Shown here piece by piece: positions 1 to 6,059 of a stretch of 7,925 bases of DNA. This stretch comes from Sphingomonadaceae bacterium (GTDB lineage: Bacteria; Pseudomonadota; Alphaproteobacteria; Sphingomonadales; Sphingomonadaceae): assembly GCA_947442095.1 (NCBI GenBank), contig CANEVG010000157.1, positions 1-7,925 on the forward strand. Reading direction: 5' to 3'. The stretch's first letter is position 1; every line of letters begins with the position of its first letter. The position numbers were made by a program, and so were the translations under genes. Under the pieces are notes generated by a model. It was given only the letters and a program-made list of their open reading frames with translations, was not told the origin of the DNA and ran no database searches.

Positions 1-578
1 CCGGCGTCGGCATCCAGTCGACCACACGGATCGCCACCCAAGGCGGGCTGCAGATCACGAGCAATGCGCTCGATCTCGCGCTCGATGGCGAGGGGTATTT
101 CCAGGTCACGATGCCGGGAGGCCAGCTTGCCTATACCCGGGCCGGCAACTTCAGCCGCTCCGCCGAAGGCTTGCTGGTCACAGGCCAGGGCTATGCCGTG
201 CAGCCGCCGGTCACCGTGCCCGAAGGCGCCGGATCGATCACCATCGCTCCCGACGGCACTGTCTCCGCCACGCTGCAGGGCTCAGCTGAACCGGCGCAGC
301 TTGGCCAGATCACCATTGCCAGCTTTGCCAATCCCGCCGGGCTGCAGGCCGCCGGCGACAACTTCCTGACCGAGACCGCCGCCAGCGGCGCTGCCCAGAT
401 CGGCATACCCGGCGAAATCGGACGCGGCCGCATCCGGCAGGGGTTCCTCGAGAGCTCCAACGTTAACGTGGTCGAGGAACTGGTCGACATGATTGAGTGC
501 CAGCGCGCCTACGAGGTCAATTCAAAGATGATCTCGGCCGTCGATGAAATGCTCCAGAACGCCAACCAGACGCTCTGA
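1..578 (+). CDS. flgG: Flagellar basal-body distal rod protein FlgG (3' part, 5' end outside window)
   Basis: FlgG polymerises into the distal rod, the drive shaft that crosses the periplasm inside the P and L rings; it is exported by the flagellar type III apparatus and has no signal peptide. The window enters the gene in frame at base 3 and shows 191 residues to the TGA at 576-578. The enteric protein is about 260 residues, so roughly the first 70 are missing. Family hallmarks are visible: the segment with LALDGEGYFQV and YTRAGNF near the start of the visible part, the middle SITIAPDGTV, and the C-terminal D0 helix with SSNVNVVEELVDMIECQRAY followed by EVNSKM and a terminal MLQNANQTL. The D0 helix carries a Cys where enteric FlgG has a non-Cys residue in the M-I-Q-x-Q-R-A-Y motif. 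flgH follows after 20 bases. FlgF is the nearest paralogue, but the C-terminal signature favours FlgG. Confidence 0.96.
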   Translation, partial: GVGIQSTTRIATQGGLQITSNALDLALDGEGYFQVTMPGGQLAYTRAGNFSRSAEGLLVTGQGYAVQPPVTVPEGAGSITIAPDGTVSATLQGSAEPAQLGQITIASFANPAGLQAAGDNFLTETAASGAAQIGIPGEIGRGRIRQGFLESSNVNVVEELVDMIECQRAYEVNSKMISAVDEMLQNANQTL

Positions 579-598
579 CCTGCCTGAAAGCCTTACCC

Positions 599-1336
599 AT
601 GATGGATACCCCTTTCGATCACGCTTTTGCCAGTCCGGTGAATGCCAAGCCGCGCAGCCTCGGGCTATTCCCGATCCTGCTGGTGCCCCCCGCCATGATA
701 CTGGCGGCGATCACGCACATCTCGCCCGCACACGGCCGGCCCGCGCGTCCCGCCGATGGCTTTGCTCCGGCTCTGCCCGCGCCCGCCGCACAGCGCCCGG
801 CCGATGGCAGCATCTTCAATGTCGCGGCAGGCTATACCGGCCTCGTCGAAGGCCGCCGCGCACACACGGTGGGCGATTCGATCACCATCGTGCTCACCGA
901 ACAGCTCAACTCCTCAAAGACCGCCGCAGCGCGAACCCAGAAGACCGGTGACTTCAATATCGTGCCGCCCACTGCCGGGCCGCTGTCATTCCTTAACCCC
1001 AATGCCCTTAATGCTTCGGGCGGTTCGTCGTTCAACGGTCAGGGCAATGCCACGCAGACGAGCACGCTCATCGGCGAGCTAACCGTCACCATCGCCGAAG
1101 TGCGCTCCAATGGGACGGCGCTCGTCAAAGGGGAAAAGCGCTTGGAACTGAGCCAGGGCCAGGAATGGGTACAGGTTTCCGGGATCGTGCGCCTTGGCGA
1201 TCTCGATGCCGAAAACCGTGTGCGCTCCACCCAGGTGGCCGATGCGCGCGTCACCTACTCGGGCAATGGCTCGATCGGCCGTGCCAGCCGCGAAGGCTGG
1301 CTGTCGAAGTTCTTTGGCATGATCACGCCGTTCTGA
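599..1336 (+). CDS. flgH: Flagellar L-ring protein FlgH, cysteine-free (no lipobox)
   Basis: FlgH forms the outer-membrane L ring around the distal rod. The 245-residue product contains the conserved ring domain: DGSIFNV (about 69-75), EGRRAHTVGDSITIVL (about 85-100), ASGGSSFNGQGN, a GELTVTI strand, the VRSTQVADARVTYSGNG segment, and the terminal GWLSKFF. The start is ATG 599, immediately followed by a second ATG (602); a GAAAG at 586-590 is a modest ribosome site. The N-terminus is unusual. About 20 residues including two Asp precede a hydrophobic stretch (about 21-41) that ends near SPAHG, which fits a signal-peptidase-I site. A GTG at 638 would give a more normal signal peptide but has no clear ribosome site. 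FlgH is normally a lipoprotein with a Cys at the signal cleavage site; this protein has no Cys anywhere. The stop overlaps the flgI start by one base, suggesting translational coupling. Confidence 0.95.
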   Translation: MMDTPFDHAFASPVNAKPRSLGLFPILLVPPAMILAAITHISPAHGRPARPADGFAPALPAPAAQRPADGSIFNVAAGYTGLVEGRRAHTVGDSITIVLTEQLNSSKTAAARTQKTGDFNIVPPTAGPLSFLNPNALNASGGSSFNGQGNATQTSTLIGELTVTIAEVRSNGTALVKGEKRLELSQGQEWVQVSGIVRLGDLDAENRVRSTQVADARVTYSGNGSIGRASREGWLSKFFGMITPF

Positions 1337-2451
1337 TGATGCGCAGCCCCTCCGCCATCCGCCGCGCCGCGCTCGCTCTGTTCGCCGCGATCCTGCTTGT
1401 GCCCACGTCCGCGCTGGCTGATCGCGTGCGCGATCTCGGCGCGTTTCAGGGCGTGCGTACCAACCAACTCACCGGCTACGGCGTCGTTGTCGGCCTTGCC
1501 GGCACGGGTGACGACAATCTCGAATATATCACCCAGGCCATGCGCGGCGTGTCCGGACGGCTGGGCGTGCAATTGCCGCAGGGCATCGCGCCGGGCCTCA
1601 AGAACGCGGCGGCGGTGCTCATCACCGCCGATCTGCCCGCTTTCGCCAAGCCCGGTCAGCGCATCGACGTGACGGTTTCGACCATCGGCAAGGCCAAGTC
1701 CCTGCGCGGCGGTGCCCTGATCATGTCGCCACTCTATGGCGCAGACGGGCAGATCTACGCGATGGCGCAGGGCAACCTTGCCGTCGGCGGTCTCGGCATC
1801 ACTGGCAAAGATGGCAGCCAGCTTACCGTCAACGTCCCCACTGTTGGCCGCATTGCCGAAGGCGCGAGCGTGGAACGCGCGGTCGCTACCGGCTTCGACA
1901 GCCAGGAAACGCTGCGCTGGAACCTGTTCACTGCCGATTTCCTCACCGCCAGCCGCGTCCGCGATGCGATCAACGTCCGTTTTCCCGGTTCGGCCACGGT
2001 GGAAGACGGCATCACGCTCGCCATGCGCCTGCCGCCCAGCACCGATGCGCGCGCCACGATGATGGCCTCTATTGAGATGATCGAGGTAACCCCGGCAGAA
2101 ACCGCAGCGCGGGTCATCGTCAACAGCCGCACCGGCACGGTGGTGATCAACAGCGCGGTGCGCCTTTCCCCCGCCGCCATCAGCCACGGCAGGCTGGTGG
2201 TCAGGATCGACGAGAAGCCACAGGTCTCGCAGCCCGCCCCGCTCAGCCGCGGGCAGACCGTGATAACCCCCTCCAGCCAGATCACCGTCGAGGAGCCGCA
2301 GGCCCATGTCGCGCTGTTCAAGCCCGGCGCCAGCCTCTCCAGCCTTGTCGACGCACTCAACAAGCTCGGCGTCACCCCGTCGGACCTTGTCGCCATTCTC
2401 GAGGCGCTCAAACAGGCCGGTGCCCTCAGGGCGGAAATGGAAGTCATATGA
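1336..2451 (+). CDS. flgI: Flagellar P-ring protein FlgI precursor
   Basis: FlgI is exported by Sec to the periplasm and assembles with the help of FlgA into the P ring in the peptidoglycan layer. The product is 371 residues, close to the enteric 365. A classic signal peptide runs through residues 1-28 (Arg at 3, 9 and 10, hydrophobic core 11-22, cleavage after TSALA). The mature N-terminus begins DRVRDLGAFQGVR and continues into TNQLTGYGVVVGLAGTGDD, the family hallmark. The C-terminus has SLVDALNKLGVTPSDLVAIL and ends RAEMEVI. The open frame extends upstream to 1165, but that part overlaps flgH and lacks family similarity, so I place the start at ATG 1336, which shares its A with the flgH TGA; a second ATG at 1339 is equally possible. 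The protein has no cysteine, whereas enteric FlgI has two that form a disulfide. The last four bases overlap flgJ (ATGA). Confidence 0.96.
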   Translation: MMRSPSAIRRAALALFAAILLVPTSALADRVRDLGAFQGVRTNQLTGYGVVVGLAGTGDDNLEYITQAMRGVSGRLGVQLPQGIAPGLKNAAAVLITADLPAFAKPGQRIDVTVSTIGKAKSLRGGALIMSPLYGADGQIYAMAQGNLAVGGLGITGKDGSQLTVNVPTVGRIAEGASVERAVATGFDSQETLRWNLFTADFLTASRVRDAINVRFPGSATVEDGITLAMRLPPSTDARATMMASIEMIEVTPAETAARVIVNSRTGTVVINSAVRLSPAAISHGRLVVRIDEKPQVSQPAPLSRGQTVITPSSQITVEEPQAHVALFKPGASLSSLVDALNKLGVTPSDLVAILEALKQAGALRAEMEVI

Positions 2452-2807
2452 GCTCGCTCAGCCCTCCTTCCGGCATGCCCCTGACCGCTGCCCCGTCCGC
2501 TGCCCCGTCCGCTGCTACCCTCGCCAGCGCGCCCCAGACCGCCGACCGCGCGCAGTTGCGCAAGGCCGCGCAGGGGTTCGAGGCGATCTTCGTGCGTCAG
2601 ATGCTCACCGCCGCGCGCGCCGCCAGCCTTGGCGGCGATGATGCGTTGTTCGGCGGTCAGGCGCAGGAAACGTTTGCCGCGATGCGCGACGAACGCTTTG
2701 CCGAAATCGCCGCGAACACCGGCGCCTTCGGGCTTGCCAAGCAGCTTGAGGCTCAGCTGGCGCGGCTGCTGCCGACCGCCTCCGCACCTGCTGCTGGGAA
2801 GGACTGA
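2448..2807 (+). CDS. flgJ: FlgJ-type rod-binding/rod-cap protein, single domain
   Basis: The product is 119 residues and matches only the N-terminal rod-binding half of enteric FlgJ (about 313 residues). That half acts as a scaffold or cap for rod assembly in the periplasm. The recognisable core is QGFEAIFVRQML (about 42-53), then DDALFGGQAQETFAAMRDE (about 64-82) and a C-terminal helix containing FGLAKQLEAQLARLL. The C-terminal peptidoglycan hydrolase (glucosaminidase) domain is absent; single-domain FlgJ proteins are common in alphaproteobacteria, where a separate lytic enzyme opens the wall. The first 30 residues are rich in Ala, Pro and Ser and probably disordered; they contain a 12-base tandem duplication (2487-2510). 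The ATG overlaps the flgI stop as ATGA, indicating coupled translation. flgK begins 5 bases after the stop. Confidence 0.9.
   Translation: MSSLSPPSGMPLTAAPSAAPSAATLASAPQTADRAQLRKAAQGFEAIFVRQMLTAARAASLGGDDALFGGQAQETFAAMRDERFAEIAANTGAFGLAKQLEAQLARLLPTASAPAAGKD
2487..2510 (+). repeat. Perfect 12-bp tandem duplication inside flgJ
   Basis: The unit gctgccccgtcc occurs at 2487-2498 and again at 2499-2510, followed by a partial gctg. It is in frame and encodes Ala-Ala-Pro-Ser twice (residues 14-21) in the presumably disordered N-terminal tail. It looks like a simple slippage duplication that keeps the frame and lies outside the conserved rod-binding domain. Confidence 0.85.
2797..2803 (+). promoter_or_regulatory. 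Ribosome binding site for flgK
   Basis: GGAAGGA lies within the last codons of flgJ, nine bases before the flgK ATG at 2813. It is among the strongest Shine-Dalgarno matches in the flagellar part of the window and supports that start. Confidence 0.7.
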
Positions 2808-2812
2808 CCGCC

Positions 2813-4162
2813 ATGGGGTCCAATCTCCTGTCCATCGGCCTCTCGGGTGCCAAGGCGGCGCGCACCGCGCTTGATGTCACCGCGCAGAACATCGCCAATG
2901 CCGGCACGGACGGCTATGTCCGCCGCAGTGCCGGCCTCGCCGAAGTGTCCGCAACCGGTTATCACAGCACGATCAACGATGTGTCGCTCTCGGGCGTCAG
3001 GGTGGAGCGTGTCGTGCGCAACGCCGATGCCTTCCGCCAGTCCGAAGTGCGCCGCACCGGATCGGATACTGCGCGCGCCGATGCGGAAGTGAGCGGTCTC
3101 GGCAATGCCGAAGCGGCGCTCGAACAGTCGGGCGTCTACCCCGCGATCACCGCGTTCGAATCCTCGCTGCAGAAGCTGCAGGAGGATCCAACCGACACAT
3201 CGCTGCGCGCCTCGGTGATCGAGGCGACGCGCACGATGGCCGCCACATTCCAGATCGCCTCGCGCCAGCTCGATGCCGTCGGCACCAGTCTGCGCTTCCA
3301 GGCCTCGGACGGCGCGGCGCAGGTAAACCGCATCGCGGGCGAACTGGCGCGCACCAATTTGCGCCTTGCCCGCGCCGCCGATGCCAGCAGCGATCAGACC
3401 GCGCTGCTCGATCAGCGCGACAAGCTGCTCGGCGATCTCAGCCAGTATGGCGATATCGCCACCTCGCTTTCCGCCGATGGCAGCGTCACCGTCACGCTCG
3501 GCAGCGCTGCCGCCGGTGCGCCCACGGCTCCGCTGGTAAGCGGCGGCAATACTGTGGCCATGGCCATGGCCACCGCACCGGATGGCACGATCAGCTTCAC
3601 GCTCGATGGCGCGGCGCTCTCGCTCAGCGGCGGTTCGATGGCAGGGCAGGCGCTTGCGCTCGGCAAGCTGGATCAGTTGAAGGACGATCTCGACGATCTG
3701 GCGGCGGATATCGTCACCACGGTCAACGCAGCGCAGGCCAATGGCACCGCGCGCGATGGCAGCGCCGGGGCCGGTCTGCTTGCAGGCAGTTCCGCCGCCA
3801 CGATCAGCCTCGTCACCGGAGATCCCGCCAAGATCGCCACTGCGCCCGCGGGCGCACCGGCGGGCAGCCGCGATCCCGCCAATCTCGGTGCTCTGCGCGC
3901 CGCGCTTGCGGCCGCCAGTCCAGCCGGGCGGATGGACGCGATCCTGTTCGATGTGTCGGCCACGGTTTCGGGCCGCACGGTCACGCGTGATGCGCTGACC
4001 GCAATTTCCGATGCGGCCAGAACTGCGCTTATCGCCCAGACCGGCGTAGATCTCGACACTGAAGGCGTCAATCTCGTGCGCTACCAGCAAGCATTCCAGG
4101 CCTCGGGCCGGGTGATACAGGTGGCATCGACGCTATTTGATTCGCTGCTTCAGATCCGATAA
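2813..4162 (+). CDS. flgK: Hook-filament junction protein 1, FlgK (HAP1), short form
   Basis: FlgK sits between hook and filament and is secreted through the flagellar export apparatus without a signal peptide. The 449-residue product has the axial-protein N-terminal D0 segment: LLSIGLSGAKAARTALDVTA (5-24), then the QNIANAGTDGYVRR signature (25-38). The C-terminus is the matching helix with DTEGVNLVRYQQAFQASGR and a terminal STLFDSLLQIR. Helical heptad-like stretches at about 85-210 form the D1 region, with DQRDKLLGDLSQYGDI near 200-215. Residues from about 215 to 370 are Ala-, Gly- and Ser-rich beta-type sequence and form the variable outer domain. The length is about 100 residues below enteric FlgK (547), mainly because this outer part is reduced. 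It contains no Cys. A long antisense open frame across it is a composition shadow. The start ATG 2813 has a good ribosome site; flgL follows after 24 bases. Confidence 0.95.
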   Translation: MGSNLLSIGLSGAKAARTALDVTAQNIANAGTDGYVRRSAGLAEVSATGYHSTINDVSLSGVRVERVVRNADAFRQSEVRRTGSDTARADAEVSGLGNAEAALEQSGVYPAITAFESSLQKLQEDPTDTSLRASVIEATRTMAATFQIASRQLDAVGTSLRFQASDGAAQVNRIAGELARTNLRLARAADASSDQTALLDQRDKLLGDLSQYGDIATSLSADGSVTVTLGSAAAGAPTAPLVSGGNTVAMAMATAPDGTISFTLDGAALSLSGGSMAGQALALGKLDQLKDDLDDLAADIVTTVNAAQANGTARDGSAGAGLLAGSSAATISLVTGDPAKIATAPAGAPAGSRDPANLGALRAALAAASPAGRMDAILFDVSATVSGRTVTRDALTAISDAARTALIAQTGVDLDTEGVNLVRYQQAFQASGRVIQVASTLFDSLLQIR

Positions 4163-4186
4163 GCCCCCACCTGCGAGCACCCCGCC

Positions 4187-5113
4187 ATGAGCATCTTCGC
4201 CACAAGCACCAGCGCCTTCTTCGAACGCTCGACGCAGAACCTCACAGCGCTGCGCGGGCAGGCCGAGGCGCTGCAGAACCAGATCAGTTCCAACAGCAAG
4301 CTGACGAAGTCGTCGGACGATCCGCTTGCGGCCTCGATGCTGCGCGGCCTCGCGCGGCAGGAAGCGCTGGCCATGGTCGATACCGCCGCCGCCGATCGCG
4401 CGATTGTGGACCTCAATCTCACCGATACCGCGCTGAGCCAGTTCGCGACCTATGTCACCCGCGCGCAGGAACTGGCAACCCAGGCAGCCTCCAGCTTGCT
4501 GCCCTCGGCCCAGCGGGCCGCCATCGCGACCGAGCTTGGGCAGATCCACAACGGCCTTCTGGGCCTTGCCAACACCCGCGACGGCGCTGGCCATGCTCTG
4601 TTCGGCGGTGACAACGCAACCAATGCCTACCAGATCAATGCCGCCACCGGTTTTGCCGAATATATTGGCAGCGGCACGGCGGGCCAGCTCTCGCTCGGCG
4701 ATGGCCAGTCAGTCAGCCGCACGCTGACCGGCCCCGAATTCCTCAGCTTCAGCGATCCGGCGGGCAACCCGACCGATCTGATGAGCGTGATCAAGAACCT
4801 GTCCGATGCGCTAAGCGGCGGCGCGGCTAGCACCGCCTCTGCCGCCAGCGCAGCGCTTGGTTCGCTGGCAGGCGGGCTCGATGCCATCACGACGGCGCAG
4901 ACCGTGGTCGGCTCGCGGCTCAGCTGGATCGATCTCTCGGTCGAACGCCAGCAGACCATGAGCGAGGCGCGCAGCTCGGAGCAGGCCGATGTCGGCGCAC
5001 CGGAACTCGGCTCCGCGCTCGCACGGCTGCAGCAGCTTTCGGTCGTGCTCGAAGCAAGCCAGGCCAGCTTCTCCAAGCTCGCCAACCTGTCGATCTTCGA
5101 CGTGCTGCGCTAG
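4187..5113 (+). CDS. flgL: Hook-filament junction protein 3, FlgL (HAP3)
   Basis: FlgL is the second junction protein, next to the first flagellin subunits, and belongs to the flagellin superfamily. The product is 308 residues (enteric FlgL 317). The N-terminal helix region reads FFERSTQNLTALRGQAEALQ (11-30), followed by the flagellin-type SSDDPLAAS (42-50). Helices continue to about residue 140 (AQELATQAASSL, then GLLGLANTRDGAGHALFGG). A variable middle domain of about 80 residues follows. The C-terminal helix has ELGSALARLQQLSVVLEASQ and ends LSIFDVLR. Because this family resembles flagellin, a small flagellin is the main alternative; the position directly after flgK and the lack of a canonical flagellin C-terminus favour FlgL. 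The ribosome site is weak (only GCGAG around 4173-4177), so translation may depend partly on readthrough from flgK, 24 bases upstream. Confidence 0.93.
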   Translation: MSIFATSTSAFFERSTQNLTALRGQAEALQNQISSNSKLTKSSDDPLAASMLRGLARQEALAMVDTAAADRAIVDLNLTDTALSQFATYVTRAQELATQAASSLLPSAQRAAIATELGQIHNGLLGLANTRDGAGHALFGGDNATNAYQINAATGFAEYIGSGTAGQLSLGDGQSVSRTLTGPEFLSFSDPAGNPTDLMSVIKNLSDALSGGAASTASAASAALGSLAGGLDAITTAQTVVGSRLSWIDLSVERQQTMSEARSSEQADVGAPELGSALARLQQLSVVLEASQASFSKLANLSIFDVLR

Positions 5114-5117
5114 GAAG
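5112..5117 (+). promoter_or_regulatory. Ribosome binding site for motA, overlapping the flgL stop
   Basis: AGGAAG overlaps the flgL TAG (5111-5113) and lies ten bases before the motA ATG at 5128. It supports that start and suggests ribosomes finishing flgL can load directly onto motA. Confidence 0.6.
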
Positions 5118-5127
5118 ACCTCAGACC

Positions 5128-5991
5128 ATGTATGCAGCAATCGGTATCGTCGTCCTTCTGGTGATGGTGTTCGGGGGTTTCGCCATAACTGGCGGCGCAC
5201 TCGGCCCTGTCATGGAGGCCATCCCGCACGAAATGTTGATCATCGGCGGCGCCGCGCTGGGCGCGGTGATCGCAGGCAATTCGCTGCATGAGCTGAAAGC
5301 CATCGGCGGCGGCTTCGGCAAAGTGTTCAAGGGCCCGCGCCATTCCAAGCAGGACCATATCGATGCGATCGTGCTGTGCACGCGCCTCATGAAGATCTTG
5401 CGCAGCGACGGCCCGGTGGCGCTGGAAAGCCATGTCACCGATCCGTCCAACTCGCCGATCTTCGCCGAATTTCCCAAGATCATCGCCAACAAGCCGCTTG
5501 TCAGCCTGATCTGCGACACGCTCACGCTGATCGTGGTGTCCTCCGGCACGCTCGAGGTTCACGCCGTCGAAGACGTGATGGACCACTCGATGAAGACCCA
5601 CTTCCACGAAATGAGCGAGCCGCAGCACGCGCTGCAAACGCTGGCGGACGCACTCCCCGCGCTCGGCATCGTCGCGGCCGTGCTCGGCGTGGTGAAAACC
5701 ATGGGCTCGATCGACAAGCCGCCTTCGGTGCTTGGCGCGATGATCGGCTCGGCGCTCGTCGGCACGTTCATGGGCGTGCTGCTGGCCTATGGCATCGTCG
5801 CGCCGCTGGCGGGCCGGCTCAAGCAAGTGCTCGATCAGGACGAGATGATCTTCCAGGCGGTGAAGCAGGTCATCATCGCCAGCCTCCACGGCTGGCCGCA
5901 GCCGCTGGTCGTCGAAAGCGCGCGCGCGGGCCTCGGCCACGCGTTCCGCCCCGGATTGTCCGAATTGCTCGACGCATTGCGCGGGCGTTGA
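5128..5991 (+). CDS. motA: Flagellar motor stator protein MotA
   Basis: MotA is the membrane ring of the stator; together with MotB it conducts ions and its cytoplasmic domain pushes on the FliG rotor. The 287-residue product is close to enteric MotA (295). Membrane segments are visible at about 2-22 (ending FGGFAITGG), 34-52 (IIGGAALGAVIAG), 174-196 (ADALPALGIVAAVLGVV) and 204-227 (GTFMGVLLAYGIVAPLAG). Between segments 2 and 3 lies the cytoplasmic torque domain, with TRLMKILRSDGPVALE at 85-100. R92 and E100 correspond by position to enteric R90 and E98, which contact FliG; P177 and P226 correspond to the conserved P173 and P222. No key residue is missing, so the stator should be functional. 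The gene follows flgL by 14 bases and is probably co-transcribed with the flg genes, unlike in enteric bacteria, where motAB sit with cheA. Confidence 0.96.
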   Translation: MYAAIGIVVLLVMVFGGFAITGGALGPVMEAIPHEMLIIGGAALGAVIAGNSLHELKAIGGGFGKVFKGPRHSKQDHIDAIVLCTRLMKILRSDGPVALESHVTDPSNSPIFAEFPKIIANKPLVSLICDTLTLIVVSSGTLEVHAVEDVMDHSMKTHFHEMSEPQHALQTLADALPALGIVAAVLGVVKTMGSIDKPPSVLGAMIGSALVGTFMGVLLAYGIVAPLAGRLKQVLDQDEMIFQAVKQVIIASLHGWPQPLVVESARAGLGHAFRPGLSELLDALRGR

Positions 5992-6045
5992 TTGTGCGTT
6001 TCGGTTTTACAGAAGCGCGCGCCGGTGGCGTTTTCGCGATAGCGG

Positions 6046-6052
6046 AAAGGGA
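6046..6052 (+). promoter_or_regulatory. Ribosome binding site that supports the GTG start of motB
   Basis: AAAGGGA lies seven bases before GTG 6060, and an in-frame TAA at 6054-6056 rules out any earlier start. No other ATG, GTG or TTG occurs in frame before the membrane helix, so the site and the stop together fix the start at GTG. Confidence 0.75.
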
Positions 6053-6059
6053 CTAACCC

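Noticed and set aside
1165..1335. N-terminal extension of flgI by 57 codons
   Set aside because: It lies wholly within flgH in another frame and would bury the clear signal peptide that begins at ATG 1336.
1255..2307. 350-codon open frame on the - strand across flgI
   Set aside because: Same composition effect; the translated product is His/Arg/Asp/Gly-rich, typical of an antisense shadow, while flgI is a clear gene.
3554..3571. Short repeat ggccat in flgK (Ala-Met-Ala-Met)
   Set aside because: Only a few six-base units in an Ala-rich variable domain; no sign of function.
2753..4090. 445-codon open frame on the - strand across flgK
   Set aside because: It mirrors flgK, whose GC-rich third positions suppress stops on the opposite strand. 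The product is Arg/Gly/Ala/Ile-rich, resembles no family I know, and has no ribosome site or context.
5110..5940. 276-codon open frame on the - strand across motA
   Set aside because: Rich in His, Asp and Arg with no recognisable domain; motA on the + strand explains the open reading.
6031..6050. Imperfect inverted repeat (tttcgc / gcggaaa) in the motA-motB gap
   Set aside because: It needs a bulge or a G-T pair to form and has no T-run; too weak to call a regulatory structure.
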